Shown: piece after piece, positions 1-7,308 of the stretch
Layout of the letters: each line of letters starts with the position of its first letter
Numbering within the stretch: the first letter of the stretch is position 1
Assembly (NCBI GenBank): GCA_003599575.1
Contig: QZKV01000011.1
Coordinates: 1-64,000, forward strand
DNA from: Desulfobacteraceae bacterium
GTDB taxonomy: Bacteria > Desulfobacterota > Desulfobacteria > Desulfobacterales > Desulfosarcinaceae
Length of the DNA stretch: 64,000 nt
Direction of reading: 5' to 3'
Notes under the pieces: model-generated
What the model was told of the DNA's origin: nothing
Database searches by the model: none
Seen by the model: only the letters and a program-made list of their open reading frames with translations
Translations under genes and position numbers: made by a program

Positions 1-2
1 TG

Positions 3-308
3 CAGCCCTTCAAAGTGAACAAAAGCATTGCAGCCATCAGGGAAGCGCTGGCTTACCAAGGTGTTTCGGTGATCATTTCCCAGGAGATCTGTACGCTCTA
101 CGCGCGCGGCCTGAAAAAGGGCAAGGCACGCCCCTTTCAAGTGTCGGCGCGGTGCAAAAACCATCGCGACTGCATCAACGAACTGGCCTGCCCGGCCTTT
201 TACCTTGAGGATCAGCAGGTGCGCATCGACCCCGTCGCCTGCGTGGGATGCGCGCTCTGCGCCCAGATTTGCCCCGAGAACGCGATTGTAAGGGTGAAGG
301 AGAGCTAA
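3..308 (+). CDS. iorA: Indolepyruvate:ferredoxin oxidoreductase alpha subunit, C-terminal end (partial)
   Basis: This is the last 101 codons of a gene that begins before the window; the frame is open from base 3. Two cysteine clusters are visible: an irregular one (CKNHRDC...C) and a full CVGCALCAQIC motif near the end, the 4Fe-4S ferredoxin-like tail known from IorA. The enzyme oxidatively decarboxylates aryl pyruvates from aromatic amino acids, passing electrons to ferredoxin, in the cytoplasm. iorB follows after an 85-bp gap filled by an AT-rich tandem repeat, which supports the assignment. Only the tail is seen, so the thiamine-diphosphate domain cannot be checked. Confidence 0.9.
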   Translation, partial: QPFKVNKSIAAIREALAYQGVSVIISQEICTLYARGLKKGKARPFQVSARCKNHRDCINELACPAFYLEDQQVRIDPVACVGCALCAQICPENAIVRVKES

Positions 309-310
309 GA

Positions 311-371
311 TTCGAAATTTGAATCTAAAATCTGAAATCTAAAATCTGAAATCTGAAATCTGAAATTTCCA
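311..371. repeat. AT-rich heptamer tandem repeat between iorA and iorB
   Basis: About 60 bp made of imperfect copies of AAATCTG (variants AAATCTA and AAATTTG), running from just after the iorA stop to near the iorB start. The first part also forms a small inverted repeat (GATTC...GAATC). The same heptamer family recurs near 59.5-59.8 kb in this window, so it is a dispersed intergenic repeat and not a site private to this operon. No function is evident. Confidence 0.85.
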
Positions 372-393
372 AGGGGGCAACCAAAGCAAAAAC

Positions 394-996
394 ATGGATA
401 CCATTCGATTGATTATCGTGGCCGTCGGGGGACAAGGCAATTTGCTGGCTTCCAAAGTGCTGGGAGAAGCGGCGCTGCCGGCCGGTGTGCCGGTCCGCAT
501 GAGCGAGATTCATGGGATGGCCCAACGCGGCGGCGTGGTGGAATCGGCCATTGTATTTGGGCCGGCGCAGAGCAATATCATTTCAAACGGCGAAGCCGAT
601 ATCCTGTTGGGTTTCGAGCCAGCCGAAACCTTACGCGCCCTGGGCAAATGCAACCGCAACACCGTCGTCGTCACCAACATGGCGCCCGTGCCCCCATTTA
701 CCGTCGCCATCGGCAAAGGCACCTATCCGGATGTAAACCATATCCAGGAGTTGATCCGGTCCAAAACCCGGCGCTTGATCGCCTTTGATGCCCTGACCCT
801 GGCCCGTTCGGCCGGCAACGCCATGACCCTGAACATGGTTCTGCTGGGTGCCCTGATCCAGACCCGGCTTCTGCCGATCGGCCCCGAACAGGTCAAGGAG
901 GCCATTCGCACCAAAACAAAAGCCGAAACGGCGGAAATGAACATCAAGGCCTTCGATCTGGGCTATGCCGCCGCGCAAAAGGCCGCCGGCGCCTGA
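394..996 (+). CDS. iorB: Indolepyruvate:ferredoxin oxidoreductase beta subunit
   Basis: A 200-residue protein of the gamma-type pyruvate/ketoisovalerate oxidoreductase domain. The N-terminus has the family GGQGN nucleotide-binding loop (residues 12-16), followed by SEIHGMAQRGG, typical of IorB. It partners IorA in ferredoxin-dependent oxidation of indolepyruvate and phenylpyruvate. Length fits the family (about 190-210). The only purine-rich stretch upstream (AAGGGGG) is rather distant, so translation may depend partly on iorA. The repeat-filled spacer to iorA is the unusual feature of this operon. Confidence 0.93.
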   Translation: MDTIRLIIVAVGGQGNLLASKVLGEAALPAGVPVRMSEIHGMAQRGGVVESAIVFGPAQSNIISNGEADILLGFEPAETLRALGKCNRNTVVVTNMAPVPPFTVAIGKGTYPDVNHIQELIRSKTRRLIAFDALTLARSAGNAMTLNMVLLGALIQTRLLPIGPEQVKEAIRTKTKAETAEMNIKAFDLGYAAAQKAAGA

Positions 997-1132
997 AACC
1001 TTGCATAAAGCTTCCAGGCGTACCCGCTCTCTGGATCTTACCGGCGGACCGGGCAGGTGCGTGGCGTGAGCGAGTAGAAAAATCCGGTCTGCCTTGCCTG
1101 GAAAAGAGATCGCAGTCGGGAGAAGCATACTC

Positions 1133-2233
1133 ATGAGAAGGATCGCATCTCTAGCCGGCCAACTTTCGCTGGCCGCGCTCTTAATACCGGCGATCAGTGT
1201 ACGGCCGGCCGCGCCGGTGTATGCCGAACTGTATAAATACCAAAAAGACGGTGTCTGGTACTTCACCGATACGCCGCCCGAGGACATGCCCGCCGACGGG
1301 AAGGTAATCGAGGAAAGCGGACGGCCCGCGCCCGCCCCGCCCCCTGAGGGAACACCCTTGCTGGCGGGCTACCCGGCCCGCAATCCCATTGAACAGGCGT
1401 CAGCGGCCACAGTGGCCGTGAAAAGCGCCCTGGGGTTTGGCAGCGGCTTTTTCATCTCCCGGCAGGGCCATATTCTCACCAACAAACATGTCGTGCGCAG
1501 CACGGAAAAACAGAGCCAGGAAACCGAAGCGCATTTCAAAGAAGCGGAGGGCCGCATCGGGGAATTCGACCAGCGCTTTGCCGGTGAGGAAGAGCGCCTG
1601 CAGGTTTTCAGAAAGCGTTTAAACCAAATGAAAGCGGCGGCCGATGCGGAGCCTCACGCGGAGCGGCGCAAGATCTTACTGGAAGATTACCAAGTCCGGC
1701 ATCGCGAATATGAAGAACGGCGGGCCGATTTCGAAAAACGCTACCACAGCTATAAAATGGAGAAGAAAGCGTTCATCGAAAGCCGGGGAGACTACAATTA
1801 CAGCAAAAGCATCGCCGATCTAGCCCGCAGCTTCACCATTGTCCTTGCAGACAAAACCGAGCTGTATGCACGTTTGATCCAGGTCAGCGTCGAACACGAT
1901 CTGGCGCTGCTCAAGCTCGACGGATACCAAACCCCGGCGCTTTCTTCAGGGCAGACCCGCCTGCTGGCTCAAAGCGATCCGGTCTATGCCATAGGAAGTC
2001 CGGCCCGGCTGCAGAATTCAGTGACCTCCGGCGTCTTCTCAGGTTTTCAACAAGGCTTTCTGCAAACCAACGCCCAGATTTACCCGGGCAACAGCGGCGG
2101 CCCGCTGGTCTCGGCCGAAGGCCATGTGCTGGGCATCAATACCTTTAAAACACTGACCCGCAAATTCGAAGGCTTGGGATTCGCCATTCCCATTGAAATT
2201 GCTCTCAGGGAGTTCAACCCGTATCTGCCGTAG
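1133..2233 (+). CDS. Secreted trypsin-like serine protease with N-terminal DUF4124
   Basis: A 366-residue protein. The start at 1133 is preferred over an upstream ATG at 1094 because GGGAG lies about 10 nt before it and a clean signal peptide follows. After the signal comes DUF4124 (LYKYQKDGVWYFTDTPP), a Pro-rich linker, then an S1C/DegP-type protease domain. The likely triad is His119 (NKHVV), Asp256 (EHDLALLKLD) and Ser321 (GNSGGPL). Between His and Asp lies a charged insertion of about 100 residues, probably coiled coil, which is unusual in the family. No PDZ domain is present, so classical DegP is excluded. Probably periplasmic; its substrate is unknown. Confidence 0.85.
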   Translation: MRRIASLAGQLSLAALLIPAISVRPAAPVYAELYKYQKDGVWYFTDTPPEDMPADGKVIEESGRPAPAPPPEGTPLLAGYPARNPIEQASAATVAVKSALGFGSGFFISRQGHILTNKHVVRSTEKQSQETEAHFKEAEGRIGEFDQRFAGEEERLQVFRKRLNQMKAAADAEPHAERRKILLEDYQVRHREYEERRADFEKRYHSYKMEKKAFIESRGDYNYSKSIADLARSFTIVLADKTELYARLIQVSVEHDLALLKLDGYQTPALSSGQTRLLAQSDPVYAIGSPARLQNSVTSGVFSGFQQGFLQTNAQIYPGNSGGPLVSAEGHVLGINTFKTLTRKFEGLGFAIPIEIALREFNPYLP

Positions 2234-2372
2234 GTAGTCAGGGACCAGGCCGCACGCATGCATGCCCATCCTTGACGCAGCGCCGCACACGGGCTGCTTT
2301 TCCATCCGCGAACGTGCACGAATGATGATCGGTTTGGGACCGGCCCTGCCCTTTTCTTTAATGGATTCTATT

Positions 2373-3092
2373 CTACTTCTCCTCGGGGTGGTCGAACAGG
2401 TATCCTACCGACCGCAGACTTCTAAAGTACTGAGGTTTCCTGGGATTCTTCTCGAAGTATTTGCGGATGCGCACGATGAAGTTGTCCAGCGTACGCGTTG
2501 TTGTACGGCTTGTATAGCCCCAGCCGATTTCCAGGAGTTTTCCGCGCGCGAGCGGTTTACCGCGGTTGGCGACAAACAATCTCAGCAGTTTGACTTCCTG
2601 CTCGGTCAGCCGCACGCTACGGCCGTCGGCACATTCGGCCGTAGCGGTTTCAAAATTGATGCGGTTGCCTCCGAACAGATAGTTTTTCGGCATGGCCGCA
2701 TCCGTTTCCTTGCCCTGCGACCATTGGCCGCGCAGCAGCAGCCGGTCGATGCGCAGCAAAAACTCGTCCAGATGAAAGGGTTTGGCCAGATAATCGTCCA
2801 CGCCGTAGGCGAGTCCTTCGAGTCGATCTTCGATCTCTCCGCGCGCGGAAAGAATCAGAATCGGCAGCCGTTCATCTTCCAGGCGGATACGGCGCAGCAC
2901 GGACAATCCGTCGATGCCGGGCAGCATGATATCCAGAACGATCAGGTCCGGACCAAACTCTTTCCACTGTCGCAGACCCGCCGGGCCATCGGGTGCGATC
3001 TGAACGATATGCCCTTTCATGGCCAGGTTGAGGCGCAAGCCTTCGGCGATATGCGCATCATCTTCGATGATCAGAATCTGTTTGGCAGCCAT
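2373..3092 (-). CDS. OmpR/PhoB-family response regulator
   Basis: A 239-residue protein with an N-terminal receiver domain (acidic pair Glu10/Asp11, phosphoacceptor Asp54 in VLDIMLPG, Lys in AKPFHL) and a C-terminal winged-helix DNA-binding domain (LTEQEVKLLRLF, then RTLDNFIVRIRKYF). It resembles the Bacteroidetes RprY/deltaproteobacterial group. The start lies 1 bp after the stop of the upstream kinase gene, so the two are co-transcribed and probably translationally coupled. The direct repeats at 4085-4106, before the kinase gene, are a plausible autoregulatory binding site. Confidence 0.92.
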   Translation of the reverse strand: MAAKQILIIEDDAHIAEGLRLNLAMKGHIVQIAPDGPAGLRQWKEFGPDLIVLDIMLPGIDGLSVLRRIRLEDERLPILILSARGEIEDRLEGLAYGVDDYLAKPFHLDEFLLRIDRLLLRGQWSQGKETDAAMPKNYLFGGNRINFETATAECADGRSVRLTEQEVKLLRLFVANRGKPLARGKLLEIGWGYTSRTTTRTLDNFIVRIRKYFEKNPRKPQYFRSLRSVGYLFDHPEEK

Positions 3093-3093
3093 C

Positions 3094-4059
3094 CTATGCT
3101 CCTCTTTTCTCCACCAGGGGCAGGCTGAGCGTGAACACGGCCCCCTGCCCGCTTCCCCCGCTGGAGGCCGTGACGCTTCCCCCGTGTGACCTGGCGATGC
3201 TCTGCACCATATAGAGCCCGATGCCGGTGCCTTTGGCGGTCATGTCTTCGGCTCGTCCGATCTGGTAGAACTTCTTGAATATCTTCTTGCATTCGCGCTG
3301 GTCGATGCCTATCCCGTTGTCTTCGAACTGGATCTGCAAACGGGCCTTGTTGAGCCGCACGCGGATGTCCACGGCCGGCTGGTTCGCCGCGTTGTATTTG
3401 ATCGCGTTGGTCATCAGGTTCATCAGCAGTATGTCAAAGAGCGCCGGGTTGAGGCGGCAAAAAAAGCTCTCGCCAGGGGGCGTATGCACCTGCACGCGGC
3501 AGTTGGAGAAAAAATGCCGGTTTTTCTCCATTAAACGATGGATGAGGTCGACCGGGTCCTGCAAGGAAAATTCTCCGGGATAGCTTTTGCTTTCGATGCG
3601 GGCCAGGTTCAGGATGCGGGTGATTGTGTCGGAGAGCCGCTGCGTGTCCGCAAGCATGAAATCGATGTATTTAAGCTGATCTTCGCGCTGCAAGGCATAC
3701 TTCTGAAAAGTCTCCAGGTAAAGACGCAGCGACGCCACGGGTGTTTTGAGTTCGTGGGTGAAATTGTTGATGAAGTTATGCTGCATCCGGTACAACTGCA
3801 CTATTTTATGGCTGTAGACGAAAATGAGCAGCATACCCAAAAGAATCACCGCCACCAATATCGACAGCACCAGAATGACCACCCAGGTCTGGACAGTCAG
3901 TATTTGACCTTCATCGAGATTGAATTTTTCCACTACCGACTTGAGGCCGGCACTGACCTCAATATACCAGTAGATGTAGAGAATAAGGGAGGTGCCCAGG
4001 GCGGCCAGAGAGAGAATGAAAACAAGAATGGGATGGAAAAACCATTTGGCTCGGTCCAT
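3094..4059 (-). CDS. Membrane sensor histidine kinase paired with the downstream OmpR-type regulator
   Basis: A 321-residue protein. Two membrane segments (about residues 10-32 and 58-82) flank a very short periplasmic loop of about 25 residues, so the kinase may sense through the membrane or a partner. There is no HAMP domain. The dimerisation/phosphoacceptor box holds His102 (FTHELKTP), followed by an ATPase domain with N box, DNGIGI and GTGIGL motifs. The gene is first of a two-gene operon with the regulator 1 bp downstream. Divergent transcription of a radical SAM gene starts about 250 bp away. Confidence 0.92.
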   Translation of the reverse strand: MDRAKWFFHPILVFILSLAALGTSLILYIYWYIEVSAGLKSVVEKFNLDEGQILTVQTWVVILVLSILVAVILLGMLLIFVYSHKIVQLYRMQHNFINNFTHELKTPVASLRLYLETFQKYALQREDQLKYIDFMLADTQRLSDTITRILNLARIESKSYPGEFSLQDPVDLIHRLMEKNRHFFSNCRVQVHTPPGESFFCRLNPALFDILLMNLMTNAIKYNAANQPAVDIRVRLNKARLQIQFEDNGIGIDQRECKKIFKKFYQIGRAEDMTAKGTGIGLYMVQSIARSHGGSVTASSGGSGQGAVFTLSLPLVEKRGA

Positions 4060-4084
4060 GGGCTGCGCCTGCCTTGGCCGGAGA

Positions 4085-4106
4085 TTTTGTAAAAGTTTTG
4101 TAAAAC
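4085..4106. promoter_or_regulatory. Tandem 11-bp direct repeat, likely operator of the OmpR-type regulator
   Basis: Two adjacent copies of TTTTGTAAAA(G/C) with an exact 11-bp period lie 26 bp upstream of the kinase start. OmpR/PhoB-family regulators typically bind tandem half-sites spaced 10-11 bp. The position at the head of the kinase-regulator operon suggests autoregulation. It may also affect the divergent radical SAM gene starting at 4316. The pairing with this regulator is inference from position and period. Confidence 0.6.
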
Positions 4107-4315
4107 CGCAGTTTACGGGTGCTTTTTGCCTTATTGCAGCTTAAAATGTAACGCATGATGGCCATGGGTTGCAACCGGCAAATTCGGGATTCAAAGCCAA
4201 TATTAAACCGCCGCCCGGACAGCCCCCACAATATCGCCCATACTTGCGGGTTGCGGCAACTTCAACCGCGGAGATCAAGAACGTTTTCCGCACACCCGCT
4301 CAAGGAAGAAGGACT

Positions 4316-6073
4316 ATGCAAGATCATCCAAAGCACCCCAAAAAAAGCCGTGCCAAAATACTTCTCAGCAGTGTTTTCGGCCCGTATGCGCATGATGACG
4401 AATACGGCAGCCGGGCCATCAATCCGATGGAGCTGTATCACAATCAGGTGACCCGCTTTCAGGGTGCCTTTTCGCTGCGCATGTTTCACCGCAGTTTCGG
4501 CCTGATGCTGATCCAGAGCAACATCGAGGCGCCCTGCACCCTGCTGGACTTTCCTTCGCTCGCGCGCTTTACCGAAGAGATCCGCACCCAGGAGTACGAT
4601 GTCGTGGGTATCAGCGCCATTTTGCCCAATATCGGCAAAGTAGCCAAGATGTGCGCCCTGGTGCGGCGATATCTTCCCCGCGCCACACTGGTCGTGGGCG
4701 GTCATGTAACCAACAAAGAAGGTCTCGAGCACCTGGTCGACGCCGATCATTTTGTGCGCGGCGAGGGCGTTGCTTGGTTCCGCAACTTTTTGGGGCAGGC
4801 GCCCGGGGCTCCGGTACGCCACCCCATGGCCTATTCGGCCCATGGCGCGCGCACCCTGGGGATCCCGCTCAAGGAGAAACCGGGAGGTACGGCGGCCATT
4901 CTGGTGCCGTCCGTAGGTTGTCCGGTAGGCTGTAATTTCTGCTCGACCTCGGCCTTGTTCGGCGGCAAGGGTCGCTTCGTCAATTTCTACGAAACCGGCG
5001 ACGACCTGTTTGCGGTCATGGAACAGTTGGCCCGAAATCTGAAAGTGCACTCGTTTTTCGTTCTGGACGAAAATTTCCTGCTGCATCGCAAGCGCGCCCT
5101 GCGCCTGCTCGAACTGATGCAGACCCACGGCAAAAGCTGGTCGCTGTATGTTTTCAGCTCCGCGCGGGTCTTGCAATCCTATACCATCGAGCAATTGATC
5201 GGGCTGGGGGTGTCCTGGATATGGATGGGTTTGGAGGGCCGCGACAGCCGGTACGCCAAGCTCAAGGGGGTGGATACCCGCGCGCTGGTGCAAACGCTCC
5301 AGTCTCACGGCATCCGGGTGCTTGGATCTTCGATCATCGGTCTGGAAGATCACCGTCCCGAAGAGATGCAGCGCATCATCGAGGAGGCCGTCGGGCACGC
5401 GGCCGACTTTCACCAGTTTATGCTCTATACCCCGATTGCGGGTACGCCGCTGTATGAAAAACACCGCGCGGAAGGAACGTTGCTGGACGATTCGGCCATG
5501 GATCAGGCCGACATCCACGGCCAGTATCGCTTCAACTACCGCCACCCCCATCTTCCCGCGGGGGATGAAGAACGCTATCTGCACCAGGCCTTCTTACGCG
5601 ATTTTGAAATCAACGGACCCAGCCTGGCCCGCCTGATCCGCACCGAATTGACCGGCTGGATCAGATACCGCGCCCACCCCGATCGGCGCGTGCGTGAACG
5701 CATCCGCCGGGAGGCCGAATCTCTGGGCACCACATCGGTGGCGGCCGTCTGGGCCATGCGCCGCTGGTACCGCCATGATCCGCGCATGAAAGGCCGCCTC
5801 GACCGGCTGTTCAAAGATCTGATCCATGCTTTCGGCATCCGGTCGCGTCTGTTCGCCCCGCTGGCCGGACGCTATATTCACAAGATGATGCAGCGGGAGC
5901 AGCGCCGCCTGGATGCCGGCTGGACCTATGAACCGGACACTTTTTACGAGAAAAATCCAGCCGCCCAGGCCCTTCAGGCCGCCCCCCGGCAGGTTGATAA
6001 ACCCGCACCGGCGGAAATATTCGGCAAGATGCATGCGGTGGGAGCATACCTGCGATCTTCGCCCGATCGGTAA
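4316..6073 (+). CDS. B12-binding domain radical SAM protein
   Basis: A 585-residue protein. The start at 4316 is chosen over 4169 because AAGGAAGAAGG lies just upstream. An N-terminal cobalamin-binding Rossmann domain (about residues 60-160, with DVVGISAILPN and LVVGGHV) precedes a radical SAM core with the cluster cysteines at 202, 206 and 209 (CPVGCNFC). The B12 domain lacks a DxHxxG base-off motif, as is common in this class. C-terminal residues 430-585 are basic and helical. Related proteins catalyse methylations, ring rearrangements or hopanoid modifications; no neighbour identifies the substrate. It stands alone, divergent from a two-component operon. Confidence 0.85.
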   Translation: MQDHPKHPKKSRAKILLSSVFGPYAHDDEYGSRAINPMELYHNQVTRFQGAFSLRMFHRSFGLMLIQSNIEAPCTLLDFPSLARFTEEIRTQEYDVVGISAILPNIGKVAKMCALVRRYLPRATLVVGGHVTNKEGLEHLVDADHFVRGEGVAWFRNFLGQAPGAPVRHPMAYSAHGARTLGIPLKEKPGGTAAILVPSVGCPVGCNFCSTSALFGGKGRFVNFYETGDDLFAVMEQLARNLKVHSFFVLDENFLLHRKRALRLLELMQTHGKSWSLYVFSSARVLQSYTIEQLIGLGVSWIWMGLEGRDSRYAKLKGVDTRALVQTLQSHGIRVLGSSIIGLEDHRPEEMQRIIEEAVGHAADFHQFMLYTPIAGTPLYEKHRAEGTLLDDSAMDQADIHGQYRFNYRHPHLPAGDEERYLHQAFLRDFEINGPSLARLIRTELTGWIRYRAHPDRRVRERIRREAESLGTTSVAAVWAMRRWYRHDPRMKGRLDRLFKDLIHAFGIRSRLFAPLAGRYIHKMMQREQRRLDAGWTYEPDTFYEKNPAAQALQAAPRQVDKPAPAEIFGKMHAVGAYLRSSPDR

Positions 6074-6112
6074 AGGTCCTGAAACCGGGAATGGTCCTGG
6101 CCTTTTTTGCGC

Positions 6113-6140
6113 TTGCTTTCCGGTGAAAAAGTGGTATGTT
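6113..6140 (+). promoter_or_regulatory. Possible sigma-70 promoter of the first cold-shock gene
   Basis: TTGCTT (6113-6118) and TATGTT (6135-6140) are separated by 16 bp. Transcription from here would give a leader of about 130 nt before the csp start at 6277, in keeping with the long leaders of cspA-type genes. The -35 match is weak. Confidence 0.4.
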
Positions 6141-6224
6141 GTGCGCCATCAACAAGGCCCATGAAAAGCATGAAGCGGCATGGGACGATTTTTTTCTGAA
6201 GGAACAAATCAGTTTTGTGTGCGC

Positions 6225-6271
6225 CATCCTCCAGTAAAAAGATTTTGAGCATATTTGAAGAAAGGAGGATG
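6225..6271 (+). promoter_or_regulatory. csp leader element able to mask its own ribosome binding site
   Basis: CATCCTCC at 6225-6232 is perfectly complementary to GGAGGATG at 6264-6271, which contains the Shine-Dalgarno sequence of the csp gene at 6277. The 8-bp stem would close a 31-nt, AU-rich loop and hide the ribosome site. The second csp gene (10826-11029) has the same arrangement with a 32-nt loop and a different anti-SD sequence that still pairs. A temperature- or protein-controlled translation switch is inferred. Confidence 0.55.
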
Positions 6272-6276
6272 TCGGC

Positions 6277-6477
6277 ATGAAAAACGGAACTGTAAAGTGG
6301 TTCAACGAAAAAAAAGGGTTCGGATTCATTCAACAGCAAGACGGACCCGATGTTTTTGTGCATCATTCAGCCATCAACGCTCACGGTTTTAAAAGCCTCA
6401 GAGAAGGCGACAAGGTCACCTTCGACGTCGAGCAAGGCCCCAAAGGCCCGTCCGCTGTAAATGTCACCGTAAGTTAG
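6277..6477 (+). CDS. Cold-shock protein, CspA family
   Basis: A 66-residue single cold-shock domain (OB fold) with RNP1 KGFGFI and RNP2 VFVHHSAI, the full length of CspA-type RNA chaperones. They bind single-stranded RNA and melt secondary structure in the cytoplasm. GGAGG lies 8 nt before the ATG. The leader is long and can pair with the ribosome site. A clear terminator follows at 6497-6539. A paralogue (67 residues, 10826-11029) and an RRM protein (6628) are close by, making a small cluster of RNA-binding proteins. Confidence 0.95.
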   Translation: MKNGTVKWFNEKKGFGFIQQQDGPDVFVHHSAINAHGFKSLREGDKVTFDVEQGPKGPSAVNVTVS

Positions 6478-6496
6478 GTTCATCTCTTCTCAAGCA

Positions 6497-6539
6497 AAAG
6501 GGCACGCCACTCAGAACGATTGGGTGCCCTTTCTTTTTT
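6497..6539 (+). terminator. Rho-independent terminator after the first csp gene
   Basis: AAAGGGCAC (6497-6505) pairs with GTGCCCTTT (6524-6532), with an 18-nt loop, followed by CTTTTTT. It ends the csp transcript and separates it from the RRM gene. Confidence 0.8.
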
Positions 6540-6579
6540 GGGCTTCATCCATTTACGCGCGGCTTTCTGCCATTGCAAT

Positions 6580-6616
6580 CTTGTTGCGCCCTCAGTCACT
6601 ACTTCTCCACAACAAG
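6580..6616 (+). promoter_or_regulatory. Leader stem next to the Shine-Dalgarno site of the RRM gene
   Basis: CTTGTTG (6580-6586) is complementary to CAACAAG (6610-6616), whose last base begins the AAGGAGG ribosome site of the gene at 6628. The 7-bp stem has a 23-nt loop and a possible U-G extension into the site. It is weaker than the csp leader stems and may be chance. Confidence 0.3.
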
Positions 6617-6627
6617 GAGGATCTTTT

Positions 6628-6912
6628 ATGAATATTTATGTAGGCAATCTGTCCAACGACACCAAGGAAAGTACTTTGAAAACCCTGTTTGATGAATTTG
6701 GACAAGTCGATACCGTCAAAGTGATCATGGACCGCTTCTCGGGTCGCTCCAAGGGTTTTGGTTTTGTGGAAATGCCGAGCAATTCCGAGGCGGATCAGGC
6801 GATCCAGGCCTTGAATGGAAAACGCATCGACGGGAGCAACATTAAAGTCAACCCCGCCGATCCGGGCGGCAGAAGACGGACCAAGCGCGCCTTGAAAAAA
6901 AGAAGGTACTAG
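6628..6912 (+). CDS. RRM-domain RNA-binding protein
   Basis: A 94-residue protein. The ATG at 6628 has AAGGAGG 7 nt upstream, and an earlier in-frame start at 6520 would fall inside the csp terminator. It is a single RNA recognition motif with RNP2 IYVGNL at residues 3-8 and RNP1 KGFGFVEM near residue 45, then a short basic tail (RRRTKRALKKRR). Such small glycine-rich-like RRM proteins are known in cyanobacteria and some proteobacteria, often cold-induced. Its position straight after a csp gene fits a role as RNA chaperone. Confidence 0.93.
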   Translation: MNIYVGNLSNDTKESTLKTLFDEFGQVDTVKVIMDRFSGRSKGFGFVEMPSNSEADQAIQALNGKRIDGSNIKVNPADPGGRRRTKRALKKRRY

Positions 6913-6945
6913 TTTGGGGGATGCATTCGGCCCGGCGATCCGGAA

Positions 6946-7281
6946 TCAATCACTGCGGATCATGACCAGCAACATCTTGAATCTATCTTCTGCCAACAGG
7001 GCATGCGGAATATTGGCCGGCATGACGAGCATCTGGCCCGCCGACACAGAGCTGGCTTTACCGCCGATCGTGACCTGCGCAGTGCCGTCCAGGATATAGA
7101 CAACGGCATCGAACGGTGCGGTGTGTTCACTCAGCCCCTGGCCTTGCGCGAATGAAAAAAGCGTGATGTTTCCCGCTTCCTTCTTCAGCAGCGTCTTGCT
7201 TACCACCGATCCTTCGGCGTAGGCCACGTGGTTTGCCAGGTGGAAAGGCACGCCTTTGATGGTTTCCACAACTTTGCTCAT
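6946..7281 (-). CDS. Small cupin-domain protein
   Basis: A 111-residue single-domain cupin (beta barrel). Motif 1 is visible as G-x5-HTAPFDAVVYILDG (here LSEHTAPFD), and motif 2 as MPANIPHAL near residue 90, with the likely metal ligands His52, Glu/Asp and His91. Related proteins include metal-binding sugar isomerase-like or quercetinase-like cupins; nothing in the neighbourhood fixes the substrate. The gene lies 27 bp upstream of the start-to-stop gap with the convergent RRM gene and just downstream of an unknown lipoprotein gene on the same strand (28-bp gap), so the two may be co-transcribed. Confidence 0.85.
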   Translation of the reverse strand: MSKVVETIKGVPFHLANHVAYAEGSVVSKTLLKKEAGNITLFSFAQGQGLSEHTAPFDAVVYILDGTAQVTIGGKASSVSAGQMLVMPANIPHALLAEDRFKMLLVMIRSD

Positions 7282-7308
7282 AACGGCTCCTTTGGTTGAA
7301 AACGCGGG

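Noticed and set aside
2262-3128. Long plus-strand frame of 288 codons over the response regulator
   Set aside because: It is the antisense shadow of the OmpR-type regulator, whose domains are unmistakable on the minus strand.
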